Positions 1 through 12,151 of a stretch of 64,000 nucleotides of DNA are shown one piece after another (within the stretch, counting starts at the first letter, position 1; each line of letters begins with the position of its first letter). The DNA lies in the NCBI GenBank assembly GCA_011800155.1, contig CM022370.1, positions 1,488,001 to 1,552,000 of the forward strand. Direction: 5' to 3'. Origin of the DNA: Flammulina velutipes (taxonomy: Eukaryota; Basidiomycota; Agaricomycetes; Agaricales; Physalacriaceae). Position numbers and translations under genes: made by a program. Under the pieces are notes generated by a model. It was not told where the DNA came from. It searched no databases and saw only the letters and a program-made list of their open reading frames with translations.

Positions 1-2112
1 CGACTGATCAACTACCAAATTTTGTTAGCACATTCATTGATCATGCAGGAGAGACTCACCTGTAAGGTTAACCTCCAAAATCTATGGCTAAGTTCTCGAA
101 TGTAGACTTCTGGAGTCCAACCCGTCGAGAGAGCAGTCCACGTCGCGGCCGCCTGCAGGCTCAGGAACCGCACATCTCCTGCCTTACTTGACGGGTCAAT
201 CGTCAGAGAGACGAGTGCCTCCTCCAACTTGGTGACAATCTCTTTCCATCGCATCTGGAAGTAAACCGGGAGTTGCCATCGCCTCTCAAAAGATGTGTAG
301 ACGTTATGCATACGCATACTCTCCACGGCCTGCTCAGATGGCGACATCCATTCAAGAGACCGAATGAAGACTTGCGTTATCTCATAGTTCTGGTGCTCTG
401 TCATCAGCAAGATGATTTCAAGCAGAAGAGTGTACACACCTTGCGGAACACGCCCGGCCGTCCCACGGAGAACACCACACTCCCTAGTTCATCCATGATT
501 GCCCTCCCGAATTCGTCCCAAACCACATTCGCCATGATATGGAAACCTTTGTCCGTGTCCCCAGTCACGAATGTTGAGGTCAGAGGAGTCAATCTCCCGG
601 CTGGCAATGACTTGATCGACACTTTCTCTGCCATGTTCATAATATGACACAGATCCCGTTCAACAAAACGCAGGATCTGGCAGTAGAGGTTCGCAAGCGG
701 TTCGTCGCTTTCTTCCAGCAGAGCCATGTACGGATTTTGGTTCTTGGTAGTTGCAGATTGCGGGAAAGACTTTGTGGGGAAGGCGGTAAATGGCGTATAG
801 GGTGTTTTCGGAGGTTGAGCAGCGAAGCCGGGGTTAAAGGGTGTGTGGGGGACTAGAGGGGACTGAGGGGCGTTTAGGGCGCCGCTGAATATGGTCTTTT
901 GGGTCGGTCTTAGCAGCGACACGTATGGTGGAGGAAGATGAATACCTTTTTGACAAAACGGCGTATGATATTGCGCCGTATAATATCCTCAGCATCCCTC
1001 CATAACCCTAACATGTCGTAGGTGCGTAAACATTCCCGCAAGTCCGCCGAAAGCTTTGCCTTGTCCACTTCCGTGAGCTTAGTTTGGCCCTTGCCATCCG
1101 TAAGGGCTTGTAATAGGCTGCTGAAATGATGGTCAAGATCAGACGAGAGTGTCGACTGTATCCGGTCTATTCGCTACATTAAACATGAATGGAAACACGG
1201 GTAATAGCATGAGATTGAACTGACCCATTGAATTTCGTCAACAAAGACACAGTTGTCGTCTCGAGCTTTGGATGCGTGATACAGCAATTGTGTGTATTCT
1301 GCAGCAACACGGCTGAGATGCTTGGCTTGATTTGCTCGGGATCTAGGCGACATGTTACGCGCTGGAATATGGAGCGAAGAATGGGACGGACTTGTCTTCT
1401 GTGCCATCGATTGTTGGTAGAACAAGGCTCGGGGCAGCATCTATCGGCGTTTCATCACCGTTGGAGGGGGCGGAGATGAGGAGTAGGCCTTCAAGTCGCG
1501 TTACTGACTCTGATATTTTCAAGAGGAGATGGAGCAATGCCTGACACGTCAGCTACCCGCCTCTGAATGCCTTGAAAAGTACCTTTTCTTCGCGTAGAAC
1601 GGCGCGAGTCTCGAGCTTTTGTTGTATTGCCTCCTGGGTGACCTGTAGTTCTGATTTTGACGCCTAGACTTGTGCTGTGAGGACCTTGGAATACATGCGA
1701 TACTGACCCGCACCTGAACTTGTGTTCGGAGTCCATCCAATGGAGCCTTCAACTTGTTGAGACGAGCGCCCTCTCCCCGCAAATCCGTGCTCAAGCTGAT
1801 GAACGCTTCGTAGTCGTTGTTAATGAGGCTGACTAGTTCTTCCTTTAGGGTGGACAGATAATCTCTGAGCTCTGTGCGGAGGTCTGGTAGGGAGACGTGG
1901 GATCTTGAGAGCAGGAATTGTTCAATGTCGAACGCGTCGGCGGTAAGGAATGGGTTGTCGTGGGCGAGAGGGACATGAACAGGCAAATCATGCTGCTCGT
2001 CGTCGTCTTCGTCGTCTGTCTGTGTGAACGAACGTTCCCGGGTGGCAAGCTCTTCGGCGAGGCGGTCTAGCTGGTACGGGTCCCTCGATGAACCCGCTTG
2101 GCTGTCGTTCAT
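1..2112 (-). CDS. COG2: Conserved oligomeric Golgi complex subunit 2 (partial, runs off left edge)
   Basis: Subunit of the COG tethering complex, which captures retrograde vesicles at the Golgi. The start is ATG at 2112. The first exon has an acidic stretch followed by the COG2 signature (NPFLTADAFDIEQFLLSR, then LPDLRTELRDYLSTLKEELV and EAFISLSTDLRGEG). Reading on through short introns gives a coiled-coil section (exons near 1680-1560 and 1545-1400), then DEIQW/RIDRIQSTL, and a C-terminal helical part near 900-420 with a Pro/Phe-rich insert. One 49-nt intron near 1355-1400 must be removed to keep frame (EDK/SRANQAKHL). The 3' end lies outside the window. It is divergent from the hemerythrin-like gene. 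Identity rests on the N-terminal COG2 block, and I am fairly sure of it. Confidence 0.88.
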
Positions 2113-2783
2113 TGAAAGGTAGTAGCACAGCCACGCCGATCACTGCTATTCCATAGCAAGCGAGTTCTTTACCAGTATTCCATCTTCGTATGGTTTCTGC
2201 AGTAAAACTCGCATCGTGCATCGTCTTTACTGGAGAGCATTGTAGGGCCCGCCCGCCGACTTGTCTCAGCTTGACCCACGGTTGAGGATTGAATATTGAA
2301 GGCTCAATTTCATGGCTTTTCGGACGGGGTTGCAAATTGTATATAGTACCTTATGAACACTCTTCCAAGGCAGGATTCTCGTCGACGGATTTCATGCGCA
2401 GACGCCAAATGTACTACTAGATGCCGCCGGGAATGTCAACGTAGCAAGTCAGCCTGGACCCAATTATTTAAAACGTTCTATCTTCAAGTTGAAGGTAACG
2501 TTAGGCTGACTCAGTGACTTGAGTCCAGGCTACTTAGTAGCAAACTTATCAACAAGCTTTGTTGCGGTGACACTGAGGATATTACATTGTAGATGTATAT
2601 GTTTCTTCGTTGAGGATAATATTTCAATGCCCTGACAAAGCCATATAGCCATCTGTGGTCATCCCTTTTGACAGACACTTGACAAAGCTTGACGAGCGCT
2701 TGCCATTTTTAAGACTCTGCATGAATGCTTTTCGTCTCTTCCTCAACCTACGATCCAGCACACGAACATTTACTACACTTGGG
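2113..2783. other. Intergenic region between COG2 and hemerythrin-like gene
   Basis: About 670 bp separate the divergent starts of COG2 and the hemerythrin-like gene. ORFs here are short and unconvincing, so I read it as a shared promoter region. No clear TATA box or repeat was seen. Confidence 0.5.
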
Positions 2784-3583
2784 ATGTCTAACTCTTCAGC
2801 TGAAGAACGCAGATGGAATCTAGTCAGTGGGCTCTCGCTTTCATACAATCCTCGTATGCTCAACAATCTTTAGCTTGCTGAGCGTATGAGTGGATTCCAT
2901 GATTATTTTAAACACGAATGTACGTAGATTTTTTAAATCCCTGCTCTCTGATTGGTCTGACGCCACACTTTATTTAGTCAACAGCCTATACGAGGTACGC
3001 CTCTCCAACACTTCTACTGGAATACACAGTATGTAAATCAATCAGATGGCCGATGGCTCCTTCACGAAACGTGGGATGAACTTGGGCCTCTATTTGCACA
3101 GCGCGTTGCAGTTCGAGCACCGTGAGCACTCCCAATTCTTGGTATATCCCACCATAACATACCACAGACCTAACTACCCACCATACAATCGAGGAAAGGC
3201 ACCTCTTCCCCATTTTGGGTACCAAGATGGATTCCTTCCGGTCTGACGAGCAGCACCTAAAGTCACACCAAGGTATACACGATGGTAAGGCTCCCGTTGC
3301 GACGTCCTCCCAAATGTCTCACTGTCATACTTATACAGGACTCGAGAAGCTCTCGACACTCATCCGGAAATGGAAGCAGGAACCCTCGACGTACTCCCCC
3401 ACAGATATGCGGAGCTGTCTCGACGACTTCAAAGACGTATTATTCCGACATCTGGACGAAGAGGTAGCGTGGCGGATATGCCTGGGAAGCAAGTGCTAAC
3501 TGATATTTCAGGTGCAAGACCTTTCGGGGGAGAACATGAAGAAGTATTGGACGTTGGAGGAGCTCAAGAGGATTCCCATGTAG
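2784..3583 (+). CDS. Hemerythrin-like (HHE cation-binding) protein, seven exons
   Basis: Small helical protein of the hemerythrin/HHE fold, expected to hold a di-iron site and bind O2 or related ligands. Exons I can place: 2784-2822, 2874-2919, 2978-2994, 3046-3121, 3168-3284, 3339-3463 and 3512-3583, giving 163 residues. The joined protein shows the metal-ligand pattern: FHDYFKHEF in helix 1, FEHHLTTHHTIEERHLFP in helix 2, EQHLKSHQGIH in helix 3 and LFRHLDEEV in helix 4. It ends ENMKKYWTLEELKRIPM, a tail I recognise from fungal members of the family. Exon 3 is only 17 nt, yet frame and motif both need it. The start at 2784 is the ATG just before EERRWNLLAERM; an upstream exon cannot be excluded. 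Confidence 0.85.
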
Positions 3584-3667
3584 TTCAGATGATTGGTGTC
3601 CAGCTATTGTGGCGCGACAGATATAATACAGGGAGGATAGCAAGCAAGCAGTTGGTTCTATATTGAA

Positions 3668-3916
3668 TTAACATCTACAATTATTATGAGCGATGTCAAA
3701 ATGTGCAAGCGTTGCAGCGTACCAATGATGGTGGTCATCCTTTTTCGCCTGCCCGCTGAGATAGACATTCTCAGCAATTACATAGCCCGTGAAAGCGACG
3801 ACAGCAATGCCAAAGCCTGGGAAGAGGCCGCGTATCATGGCGGTCTTGGAGAATACCGGGTGGGATCTCCAGGCGTCCAGCTTGGCCCAGGGATTGCGGT
3901 ACAGCGGTTGCGACAT
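3668..3916 (-). CDS. NADH:ubiquinone oxidoreductase B12-type subunit (NDUFB3-like)
   Basis: Accessory subunit of respiratory complex I in the mitochondrial inner membrane. It is one exon of 82 codons starting MSQPLYRNPWAKLDAW, followed by one hydrophobic segment (about residues 27-48, GLFPGFGIAVVAFTGYV) and a charged tail with KKDDHHHW. The NPWAKLDAWR block before a single membrane helix is the hallmark of the B12 family, and the length fits. It is convergent with the hemerythrin-like gene, 84 bp away. The His-rich tail could continue into another exon, but an in-frame stop follows. Confidence 0.8.
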   Translation of the reverse strand: MSQPLYRNPWAKLDAWRSHPVFSKTAMIRGLFPGFGIAVVAFTGYVIAENVYLSGQAKKDDHHHWYAATLAHFDIAHNNCRC

Positions 3917-4205
3917 TATTCTTCGCAGTATGAGCAAGCGTTGGCAAGGAAGAGTAGATAATAACGCTCACTTGGTTGGACAACGAGGAAACGAAAGTGA
4001 GGGGAAGAGTACTTCCCGATATGGGTGTGTACGTGACCGGAGGGGCTTTAGGGCCGGTGCCAACGGACTCTGCGAAAAATCACACATCAACTGTTTGAAC
4101 AGCCCAACCCCCTTACTCTCCCTCCCCCTTCACTCGCTCGCTGTTCGACTTGCTGCTCGTCGTCTTGTATATACTTATTCGTTTTTTTATTTGCTTTCGC
4201 CTCCA

Positions 4206-7200
4206 ATGTCGAGCGAATCCATGCTTTCGGACGATGACAGGCCGCTCGCTTCATCGCCTAATGGCCACGTCAATAACGGCAAGACCATTTCCAGCGACGA
4301 CGACGACGATTTGCCACTGGTGAGCAGCGCCACATTTCTCATTCCGCTCAAAAGTACAAATTTACATCTATTTGTCTGTTCCAGTCTCAGTCAAGTCGAC
4401 CTCAGCGTCAGAATCAGAAACGAAAGCGTGTAGCCGAGTCCGACGACTCGTCCAGTGGCGATGATCGCCCGCTGGCATCTTCCCCTGCGAAGCCAAAGCC
4501 CAAAGCTAAAGCTAAAGCCCAGCCCAAGGCGCACTCAGCCGCCGTGGCCATGCCCGGCGCTCATGCCGCAACCACTGTTTCAACTTCGCTCGTCAACGGC
4601 AATGGCAAACTCAACGGCAAAGTCAAGGTCGAATCTGATGCCGAAGATTACGACGCCGCCTCATCACCGCCCAAGAGGACAGCCCGCCGCGCAACCAAGA
4701 AACCAAAGCTCGAGTCCGAGTCAGACAACGATGGTGACAACTCGGATGTTCCGGTCAAGAAGCAGAGTACGCGTCTTCCTTGTTACTTCAACCACGTTTG
4801 TACTCATCACATCTACAGGAAAGCCTCCCGTTCGCAAACGTAAAGTGAAGGAAGAGAGTGATGTTGAACTGGGATCCGAGGAAGAGACCAAGAAACCTGC
4901 CAGGAAACGTCCAGCCAAGCGAGCGAAGAAGGAGGAATCGGGCGATGAGACCCCCAAGCCGAAGAAACGCGCACCTGCTAAACCCAAGGCGGATCCCAAA
5001 CCCAAGAAAGAAACGGAGAAACAAAAGGAGAAGAAGGCAAAGCAAAAGAAAGAGGAAGAGGAAGCGGAACCTGTCTTCCGCTGGTGGGAACAGCAGGACC
5101 AGGCTGATAATTCCGTAAAGTGGACGACCCTCGAGCATAGCGGCGTCTTCTTCCCTCCCCCGTACGAATCACTACCAACTAACGTCAAGATGCAGTACAA
5201 CGGTGCGTCTTATTCTCCATCTTGATGTAACGCGTTCTCATTGGTGTAATAGGCCGGGATGTCAACCTCCCGCCAGAGTCTGAAGAAGTCGCTGGATTCT
5301 ACGCTGCTCTGCTGGAGTCTGACCATGCCCAAGACCAAGTCTTCAATACAAACTTCTTCAACGATTGGAAGAAGGTCCTCAAGGAATTTCCACCAGTGCG
5401 TTTCTTTCTGCGAAAATCATATGAGATTGACGTTTGGTGTGCAGCGCGACGGGACTAAGATCACTTCCTTTGAGGCTTGCAACTTCCGTCCCATGTTCGA
5501 ATTCTTTGAGCTGGAAAAGGCGAGGAAGAAAGCACTCAGTGCCGCCGAGAAGAAGGAGATCAAGAAGCAGAAGGATGATGCAGAGGCGAAGTATACATTC
5601 TGTCTACTCGATGGGCGCAAAGAGAAAATTGGCAACTTCCGTGTTGAACCTCCTGGCTTGTTCAGAGGGCGAGGAGAACATCCGAAGAAAGGCGCGTTGA
5701 AGGTGATTATATCCATCGTTCCAACACTATTCTTTTATTGACATTTTACTCAGAATCGGGTTCGTCCAGAGGATATTGTAATAAATATTGGCAAGGACGC
5801 GCCTGTCCCCATTCCAAACATGCCTGGCAAATGGAAGACTGTCCAGCACGACAACACGGTCACATGGCTCGCCAATTGGACTGAGAACATTAATCAGACG
5901 CACAAGTATGTCTTCTTGGCGCCGGGAAGCTCACTCAAAGGCCAGAGCGACATGATCAAGTTTGAAAAGGCCCGGGAGCTCAAGGTAGGGGAAACGGAGA
6001 GTTGTGCCTGCTTCTTAAGATCTGACCTGTTTGCAGAACCATGTTGACCGTATTCGCCAGAATTATCAGGTCGATTTGCGGTCAAAGGTCATGGCTGATC
6101 GACAACGGGCGACAGCTATGTACTTTATCGATAAGCTTGCTCTTCGTGCGGGTAATGAGAAAGGGGAAGACGAGGCTGATACTGTTGGCTGTTGCTCCTT
6201 GCGCTGCGAGCACGTCACGCTCCAGACGCCGAGTATGCTGATCTTTGACTTTTTGGGCAAGGATTCTATCCGATACTACAAGGAGGTTGAGGTTGAGGCA
6301 CAGATTTTCAAGAACGTACGAATCTTTAAGGAAGGAAAGGAAGATTCAGATAATCTGTTTGATCGCGTTACTGTAAGTTTGCGTCGATATGTCAGTTCGG
6401 TGTTGGTTGTGCTGACTTGTTCGATAGACATCGTCGTTGAACAAGCACTTGCACAACGAGATGAAGGGACTCACGGCGAAGGTGTTCCGTACCTATAACG
6501 CCTCGATTACTTTCCAGGAGCTACTGGATGAGAATGCGGAGAAGATCAAGGATGGCTCTATCCAAGAGAAGTTGGGTGTTTATAACCAGGCTAATCGAAT
6601 GGTAGCCATTTTGTGTAACCATCAGCGCACGGCCCCCAAGACGCATGACCAGTCGATGGAGAAGTTGAAGCAGAAAGTGAGTGCCGCGCCGGCTGTATGT
6701 GTACCATGTGTTGACTGGTCGGATAGATGAAAGGACTGAAGTATGATCGCATGAAGCTGCGACATGCCCTTTTCTCGATCGATAGCAAGTATAAGAAGGA
6801 GTATGGGGATGACGAGAGCGATATCGATGACGATTTCGTAGAGGAATGGGAGACGCAACTAGAGGAGAAAGAGGTTGATAAGGCACGGAAAAAGTTTGAG
6901 AAGGACAACGAAAAGTTGGTCGAGGATGGGAAGGAGGCGGCGGCAAATAGTGTCTTGGAGAAGCGGTTGAAGGCGATTAAAGACGAGTTTGCGGCGCTGG
7001 CCAAGGAGCGGGGGACGGGGAAGAGCAAAACGACGAAGAGTCCTGAGAAGATCGAGGATGCGATTGAGAAGGTGACGGAGAAGATCAAGACTGCGAAACA
7101 GACAATCGTGGATAAAGACGAGGGGAAGGAGGTTGCGCTTGGGACGAGGTGGGTCTTTCACTCCTACCGATGGATTGACAATGGCTGACTTGCGGATGCA

Positions 7201-7391
7201 GTAAAATCAATTATTTGGATCCGCGGATTACTGTTGCGTGGTGCAAGGCGAACGACGTTCCCATTAGCAAGATGTTCTCCAAGACACTTGTTACGAAGTG
7301 TACGTTCTCTATATTTTCTATCTGGATCGTGTTTGTTGACTATTGTATAGTCCCCTGGGCTATGGAGGTGGAGGAAGATTGGAAGTTCTAA
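4206..7391 (+). CDS. TOP1: DNA topoisomerase I (type IB)
   Basis: Nuclear type IB topoisomerase, which relaxes supercoils by nicking one strand through a 3'-phosphotyrosine. The N-terminus is long, acidic and Lys/Ser-rich (4206-5060). The core begins at FRWWEQQD and continues with [66 protein letters not shown] (catalytic Arg region) and [14 protein letters not shown] charged coiled-coil linker follows (about 6730-7130). After an intron at about 7149-7201 the C-terminal exons give [16 protein letters not shown], where Tyr is the nucleophile, and end MEVEEDWKF with TAA at 7389-7391. About nine short introns are needed. All catalytic landmarks are present, so it should be active. Confidence 0.96.
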
Positions 7392-7623
7392 GGATGTACA
7401 ATTGGACAAACAGACAGCTTACATTATGTGTTACTAGCCAAATCTCTCTGTCTCGTGTTTTGCATCGCTATTTATCGAATTTATATGTGTATCCTCGGAT
7501 AGACTAGCAAATATAACCTGCGATTTGGTTGCATCCCGGTGTAGGATAATATAGATGACACTGCATTTCATGTTCGGTAGCTTCAGTTGATAGGTATTGT
7601 TGGGTTAACATGGTGCTGTGCGC

Positions 7624-9360
7624 CTACAAATCTTTGTCCAGATCTGAGGCCGTAATCAGACGCGCACTCTGTTGTTCCAACTTAGCAAAGGTGTCCTCCA
7701 GCTGTTTCGTCGCCTGGGGGTTTGGGAGAGGACGCCCTTCCTCCTTCATGATATCCAAGAACCCAGATAGCCCGCGTATAATGTGAGTCTGATTGGTTTC
7801 CTCTTCCCCTTCCTCCTCCTTCTCTCCCTCTCCCTCCTTCTCCTCCTCGTCTTCGTCCTCCCAAAAAATTGTACGCCTGTTCCAGTGCGTTTCATTTATC
7901 GCCTTCTTCCGCTTCGAATCCAACCGTTCCTTGTTAATCTTCACAAAGCCATAGTACTTGATTAGTTGACCGTGCTGCTTGATTTTGTAAACAAAAATCC
8001 AACCCTCGCCATGCAATGCGTTGGCGCTGGTTCTAGGGAACGACGAGACGTGCCGTTGACCCCAAGGCTGGTTGGCTGAACGAGGCGCCGTCCCCATAGC
8101 CACTTGAAGTACTACATCCGCCCTCGACAAACCCATAATACCGACATCCGTCGTGATGATAGGAGTGAAGATATCAATAAGAGTCTGACAGACTTGCGGC
8201 GGGCAGAGGAGAGGCAAAGAGCCAATCGTCAACCCTACATTCGTGGATGTGCTTTTCGGCTGTAACTGGAGGCAAGAGAATGCGTTGACGTGTTGCTTCG
8301 GTTTGTATTCAAACATGAGTGGATGCGTGAGCTCCTCGAGACTGTAGAAGAGGGCGGGCTCATCGCGAAGTAAGATGGCTAGTTGCTCGGATAAAATGTT
8401 GGAATCTAGTAGACGTAGACGCCGGAGGTTTGGAAGGGAAGTCAAAGCTTTGCGCACGGTATCGATGGATGAAAATGGAAGGGAGCTTCAGAGTGTCCAC
8501 GTGATCGAACCGTGAGACGACGATGGCAGTTTGGTCCGGGCAGAGGGAGAAGCTGGCGAGGTCAACTGTGGGCGCACCGTCTCCCTTCGAATGATGCTTG
8601 AGATACTCCACAAGAAGAGGCAATCCATCGTCTGGGAATGGACTTACATTGCGAAGGACTGTGCCAATCGCAATAGCCTTGTCAGGCGTCCAAACGAGTG
8701 TTTCGATTCGGTAGTCATTGAATAGCAGATGTGAGTTCAGGAGAGGCATCACGGGGAATGGGGACCTCATATTGTACATCTGCCTCGTCGGTATCTGCGG
8801 GCGCGTCGATATCTTCGTACTCTCCAGGCCAAGCCTCAGCGAGAGCTTGAAGGGAGAGTATACGAATGTCATCTAATTTAGCAATAGTCGTGACAACATC
8901 GATGACACTTATCCCGTCGTTGTTATCTGCAGAACGTTCGGTGAGATCTCAAGAAGGATTTGGGTATGTTAGTAAAGCACGAACCTCCATCGCTACTGCC
9001 CATGCCAGCTTCCAAGTAATGGAAAGAACTGGCGTATGCATATCTGTTATCCGAAGAGTCCATGGTGTTTTCTAAGTCAACGCTAAATGCCTGGCAGAGC
9101 AAAAAGGCGGTATACGGGCAGGGGACATCTGCGATCTCTGGGGTTTCGCGATATTTTCCGTTGATCGAGGCTATTTCGTAGAGAACGATCTCTGCGTTGT
9201 CTTTTTGTTCCAAGAGAGTGATAAAACGACGGACAGCTTTGAGGGGAAGACGTCCGTAGCACCAGTGGTGATGGCAGGCAGCGATGCAGCGATAGAAAGG
9301 TTTCGCGCTGCCGCGAGGAACGACTCGAGCAATGACAAAGGCTTGGTGTCGTTGTCCCAT
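7624..9360 (-). CDS. Conserved basidiomycete protein of the MGQRHQAF family, function unknown
   Basis: I know no function for it, but the start MGQRHQAFVIARV followed by FYRCIAACHHHWCYGRLPL recalls a conserved hypothetical family of mushroom-forming fungi. Exons: 9360-8985, 8926-8821, then 8765 onward (introns 8984-8927 and 8820-8766). The middle has Leu-rich repeats (LPNLRRLRLLDS, LFYSLEELTHPLMFE). The C-terminal part has a basic segment and a long Glu/Gly run near 7800-7860. The frame breaks near 8480-8400: either a 52-nt GT-AG intron (8457-8406) removes one Leu-rich segment, or there is a one-base frameshift. It is convergent with TOP1, 232 bp apart. The longer ORF in another frame starting at 9476 looks like a shadow. 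Confidence 0.7.
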
Positions 9361-10085
9361 TGCGCGCAGAAGATGGTTCGAGACACAGAAGCACCGTATA
9401 CAGACCCCGTGGCTGACACGAAGGTCATCAGAGACTCAAGTTCGAATTCTGGTGCGATGCGCATCGTGTTTCCCATCGGGTAGATTGTTGAGAATGCATA
9501 CTATTGTTATAGTCAACGACAAATTGTGTTCGTCGACGTTCACGCGGAGGGAGAAACCAAATGAACGTTGAGAGTAATGGGGAGAGAGTAGGTCGCGTCC
9601 TGTCCCTGACAGTGATCTTGACGTCCGTCACGTCACTAAACGTCACTCTCACACGACAATGTGGCGCGCAGTGTTTTATCACCTTGTCAGTAACACGATC
9701 TACTTCTAGTATGAATACACAGGATTTGTTGTGTTGAGTCGCGAATCATCATCATGTTGAATGGTCATAATATATCAGTGGCTTGCCGAGTTCTGTTCAA
9801 TATCTAGATGTGGCGCAACGTGGGCTTTTTTTTACTTAAAAAGAGAACTACTATAGGTAAATCTCGGGTGACCCCAGAATTTTAATGATATTGTGACATG
9901 ATTTTTCCTCTTGTTATGGAGCCTTGTGAGATGCTTCACCGAGACGATGTTCGTTCATATAGAAAAACGTACAGAATGCAATCGGGGGCCATAAAGCTTG
10001 CTCGATAATCATTCGGCGCGAATAACGCGAGTATGGTGGCACGTGGATCAGATCCGGAACCATTTTCTTCCCAACTTCACGTCAT
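9361..10085. other. Divergent intergenic region
   Basis: About 725 bp between the MGQRHQAF-family start and the alcohol dehydrogenase core promoter. It is AT-richer around 9700-9900 with a short T run. I see no convincing coding sequence, tRNA or repeat. Confidence 0.5.
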
Positions 10086-10093
10086 GTATAAAA
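10086..10093 (+). promoter_or_regulatory. TATA box of the iron-type alcohol dehydrogenase gene
   Basis: GTATAAAA lies about 35 bp before the ATG at 10128, with little room for a leader. This strong TATA element suggests an inducible promoter. Confidence 0.55.
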
Positions 10094-10127
10094 GCAAGTC
10101 CTGCGTCCTTTCAATCACCACCAACTC

Positions 10128-11661
10128 ATGGCTGCTGCTCTCGTTGGTTACGATACCTCTACTCAAGTTCCCGCTCATGGCTTCTATGGCTGGACTGATA
10201 CGCTCATTGGCGTGTACTATGGCCCCGGCTCAGTCTCCACAGCGCTGCCAAAACTCATGTCTACTCTGGAGGTGAAAAAGGCCTTGATCGTCACTGGAAA
10301 GAGTCTTTACACCAAGGTACTGCTGGTCTACCTTCTCTGTATGATCATCTATGACTCCCCGCAGACAGATGTCGTCACCAAGGTTGAGAATATCTTGAAA
10401 GGGATCAATGCCTACGGCGCCACTTTCTATGATATAGGGGAGCACTCGCCCATTGCTGGGATACAGCGGGGGATGAAGGCCTTCCAAGATAATGGATGCG
10501 ACGTGATCGTCTCAGTTGGCGGTGGCTCGCCCGTCGATGCGTCCAAGGCTATTCTATATAACCTCCATGAGGAAACTGGAGAACCTACGCTTCGCCAGAT
10601 CGCAATTCCCACTACCCTTAGTGCCGCCGAGTATTCGGTGCGTACTATAAACGTTCCCTTGTTATCTTGTCTGTTATCTAATGGATGAATAGATCGGGGC
10701 AGGCTTTACTGATGAATCTGGACAGAAGGTTGCGGTCAGCTCTTCGCGTTTGGCGCCTTCTGGTGTCATCTTGGATGCCGAGTTGACCTTGCCCACCCCG
10801 GAGCGATTGTGGTGAGTGGATCAATTAATATCGCATATGTCTTCATTATCAAGCGCGATGCAATAGGCTTTCGACGGGAATCCGATCACTTGACCATGCA
10901 GTGGGTGAGTCCTATCGACGCGAATTCCGGACTTGCACTCATACGGTACGACCCAGAAAACCTCTATAGGCCTCAAGTAACACACCCAGTCAAAGTTCTG
11001 TGCTACGCTGCAATTGTGGACCTATTCAAGTACCTACCGGCCTCGAAAGCAGATCCCAAAAATGTAGCCGTCCGACAGAAGCTCCAATTGGCGTCATGGA
11101 TGAGCTTGTGGCCAATGAAGCTAGAGAAGTACAGGTGCGGATACAAATGGGAAGTTGAAGGTGTATTGAATGTTGACATAGCGCCTTGGGACTATCGCAT
11201 GCTTTGGGACATCGGCTGGGTGCTACGTATGGCATCCCCCACGGAATCACTTCGGTATGGGCTTTGGCGTTGATTATGGAATGCTGAAGACTAATGGCTC
11301 GCTCCAGTGCATTACGCTTTCTCCTGTAGTAGCTCTTCAAGCCGATGCACAATCCCAAGAGTACAAGGAAGCCCTGGCGTTGGCCGTGTACCACCTGCGC
11401 CGTGAATCCACGGGCTCGGTGGAAGGTGATATCAGATTACTCTCAACGATGATCCAAGAGTAAGTGATTCTCCATCAATTCTTCACTCTTTGTTTAACCA
11501 TTCGCAGGCTGGTAAATGAACTTGGATTGAATGTAACCTTGTCCGATTACAAGGTGCCGGAAGGAGACTTTGAGAAGATTGCGAAGACGCTGGTGCCAGC
11601 CGATGACCATGCAGGCGTTGCAAGGATCGTCGGACTGTTGAAAGGATTGCTGTTAGTCTGA
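10128..11661 (+). CDS. Iron-type (group III) alcohol dehydrogenase / maleylacetate reductase-like
   Basis: NAD(P)-dependent oxidoreductase of the Fe-ADH family, probably cytosolic. Family marks in order: YYGPGSVSTALPKLM near the N-terminus, the nucleotide-binding VSVGGGSPVDASKA, IPTTLSAAEYS, LDAELTLPTPERLW/LSTGIRSLDHAVE, and ALGLSHALGHRLGATYGIPHG, which carries the metal-ligand histidines. The His-rich block appears only after removing the intron at about 11133-11179. Six or seven short introns are required. The stop is at 11661. The TTLSAAEYS segment is closer to maleylacetate reductase-type members than to classical ADH, so aromatic or ring-cleavage metabolism is possible. The substrate cannot be read from sequence. 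Confidence 0.88.
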
Positions 11662-12151
11662 AAGTGGAATAGGACTTTGTGTACCATATATAGTGAAGTG
11701 TGGCGGAATTGGATCGTGTATCATCTCCTTGATAAGATAACGGCGGCTGTCATCTTGCTGCCAAGTTCCCATCGCAGCTTCGTCGACTTGCACGGATACG
11801 GAGTTGCAGGATCTCCGAGTGCTCGCATGGGTTCACTGAGTACTGAGTGGATACCCAACAACAGGCTGTTGTCCTAGCTGCGGAGAAGCATGGTTTGACT
11901 GCGCCACCGATAATTAGGCCTTCTTTCCTCGTGCCAATTAGACAGTATGCAATGGTAATGGCTGAATTAGTGAGTATTTCCGTAGTTGAATAATCCAACT
12001 CCGGTCACGAAAAATTGCAGCCTCCGTGCCGACAGAATGGTGTCATCCATCTTGGTTCAAGCTTGCACGCATCGTTCACGGCAAGGAACGCTCTGGACGC
12101 GTCAACGATCACCTGTATAGTTGTGTCAACGACGAGCGCATCACTTGAGTG
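11662..12151. other. Intergenic region
   Basis: Nearly 500 bp between the dehydrogenase stop and the MMT-like start on the same strand. Short ORFs on both strands show no recognisable motif. I read it as 3' UTR plus promoter. Confidence 0.45.

Noticed and set aside
4721..5200. Long minus-strand ORF rich in Ser/Phe/Leu
   Set aside because: It is the antisense of the Lys/Glu-rich N-terminal part of TOP1; the composition comes from that low complexity.
9171..9476. Minus-strand ORF starting MGNTMRIAPEFELE upstream of the MGQRHQAF gene
   Set aside because: It overlaps the conserved MGQRHQAF frame, which continues correctly through later exons; this frame ends in a stop with no good splice onward.
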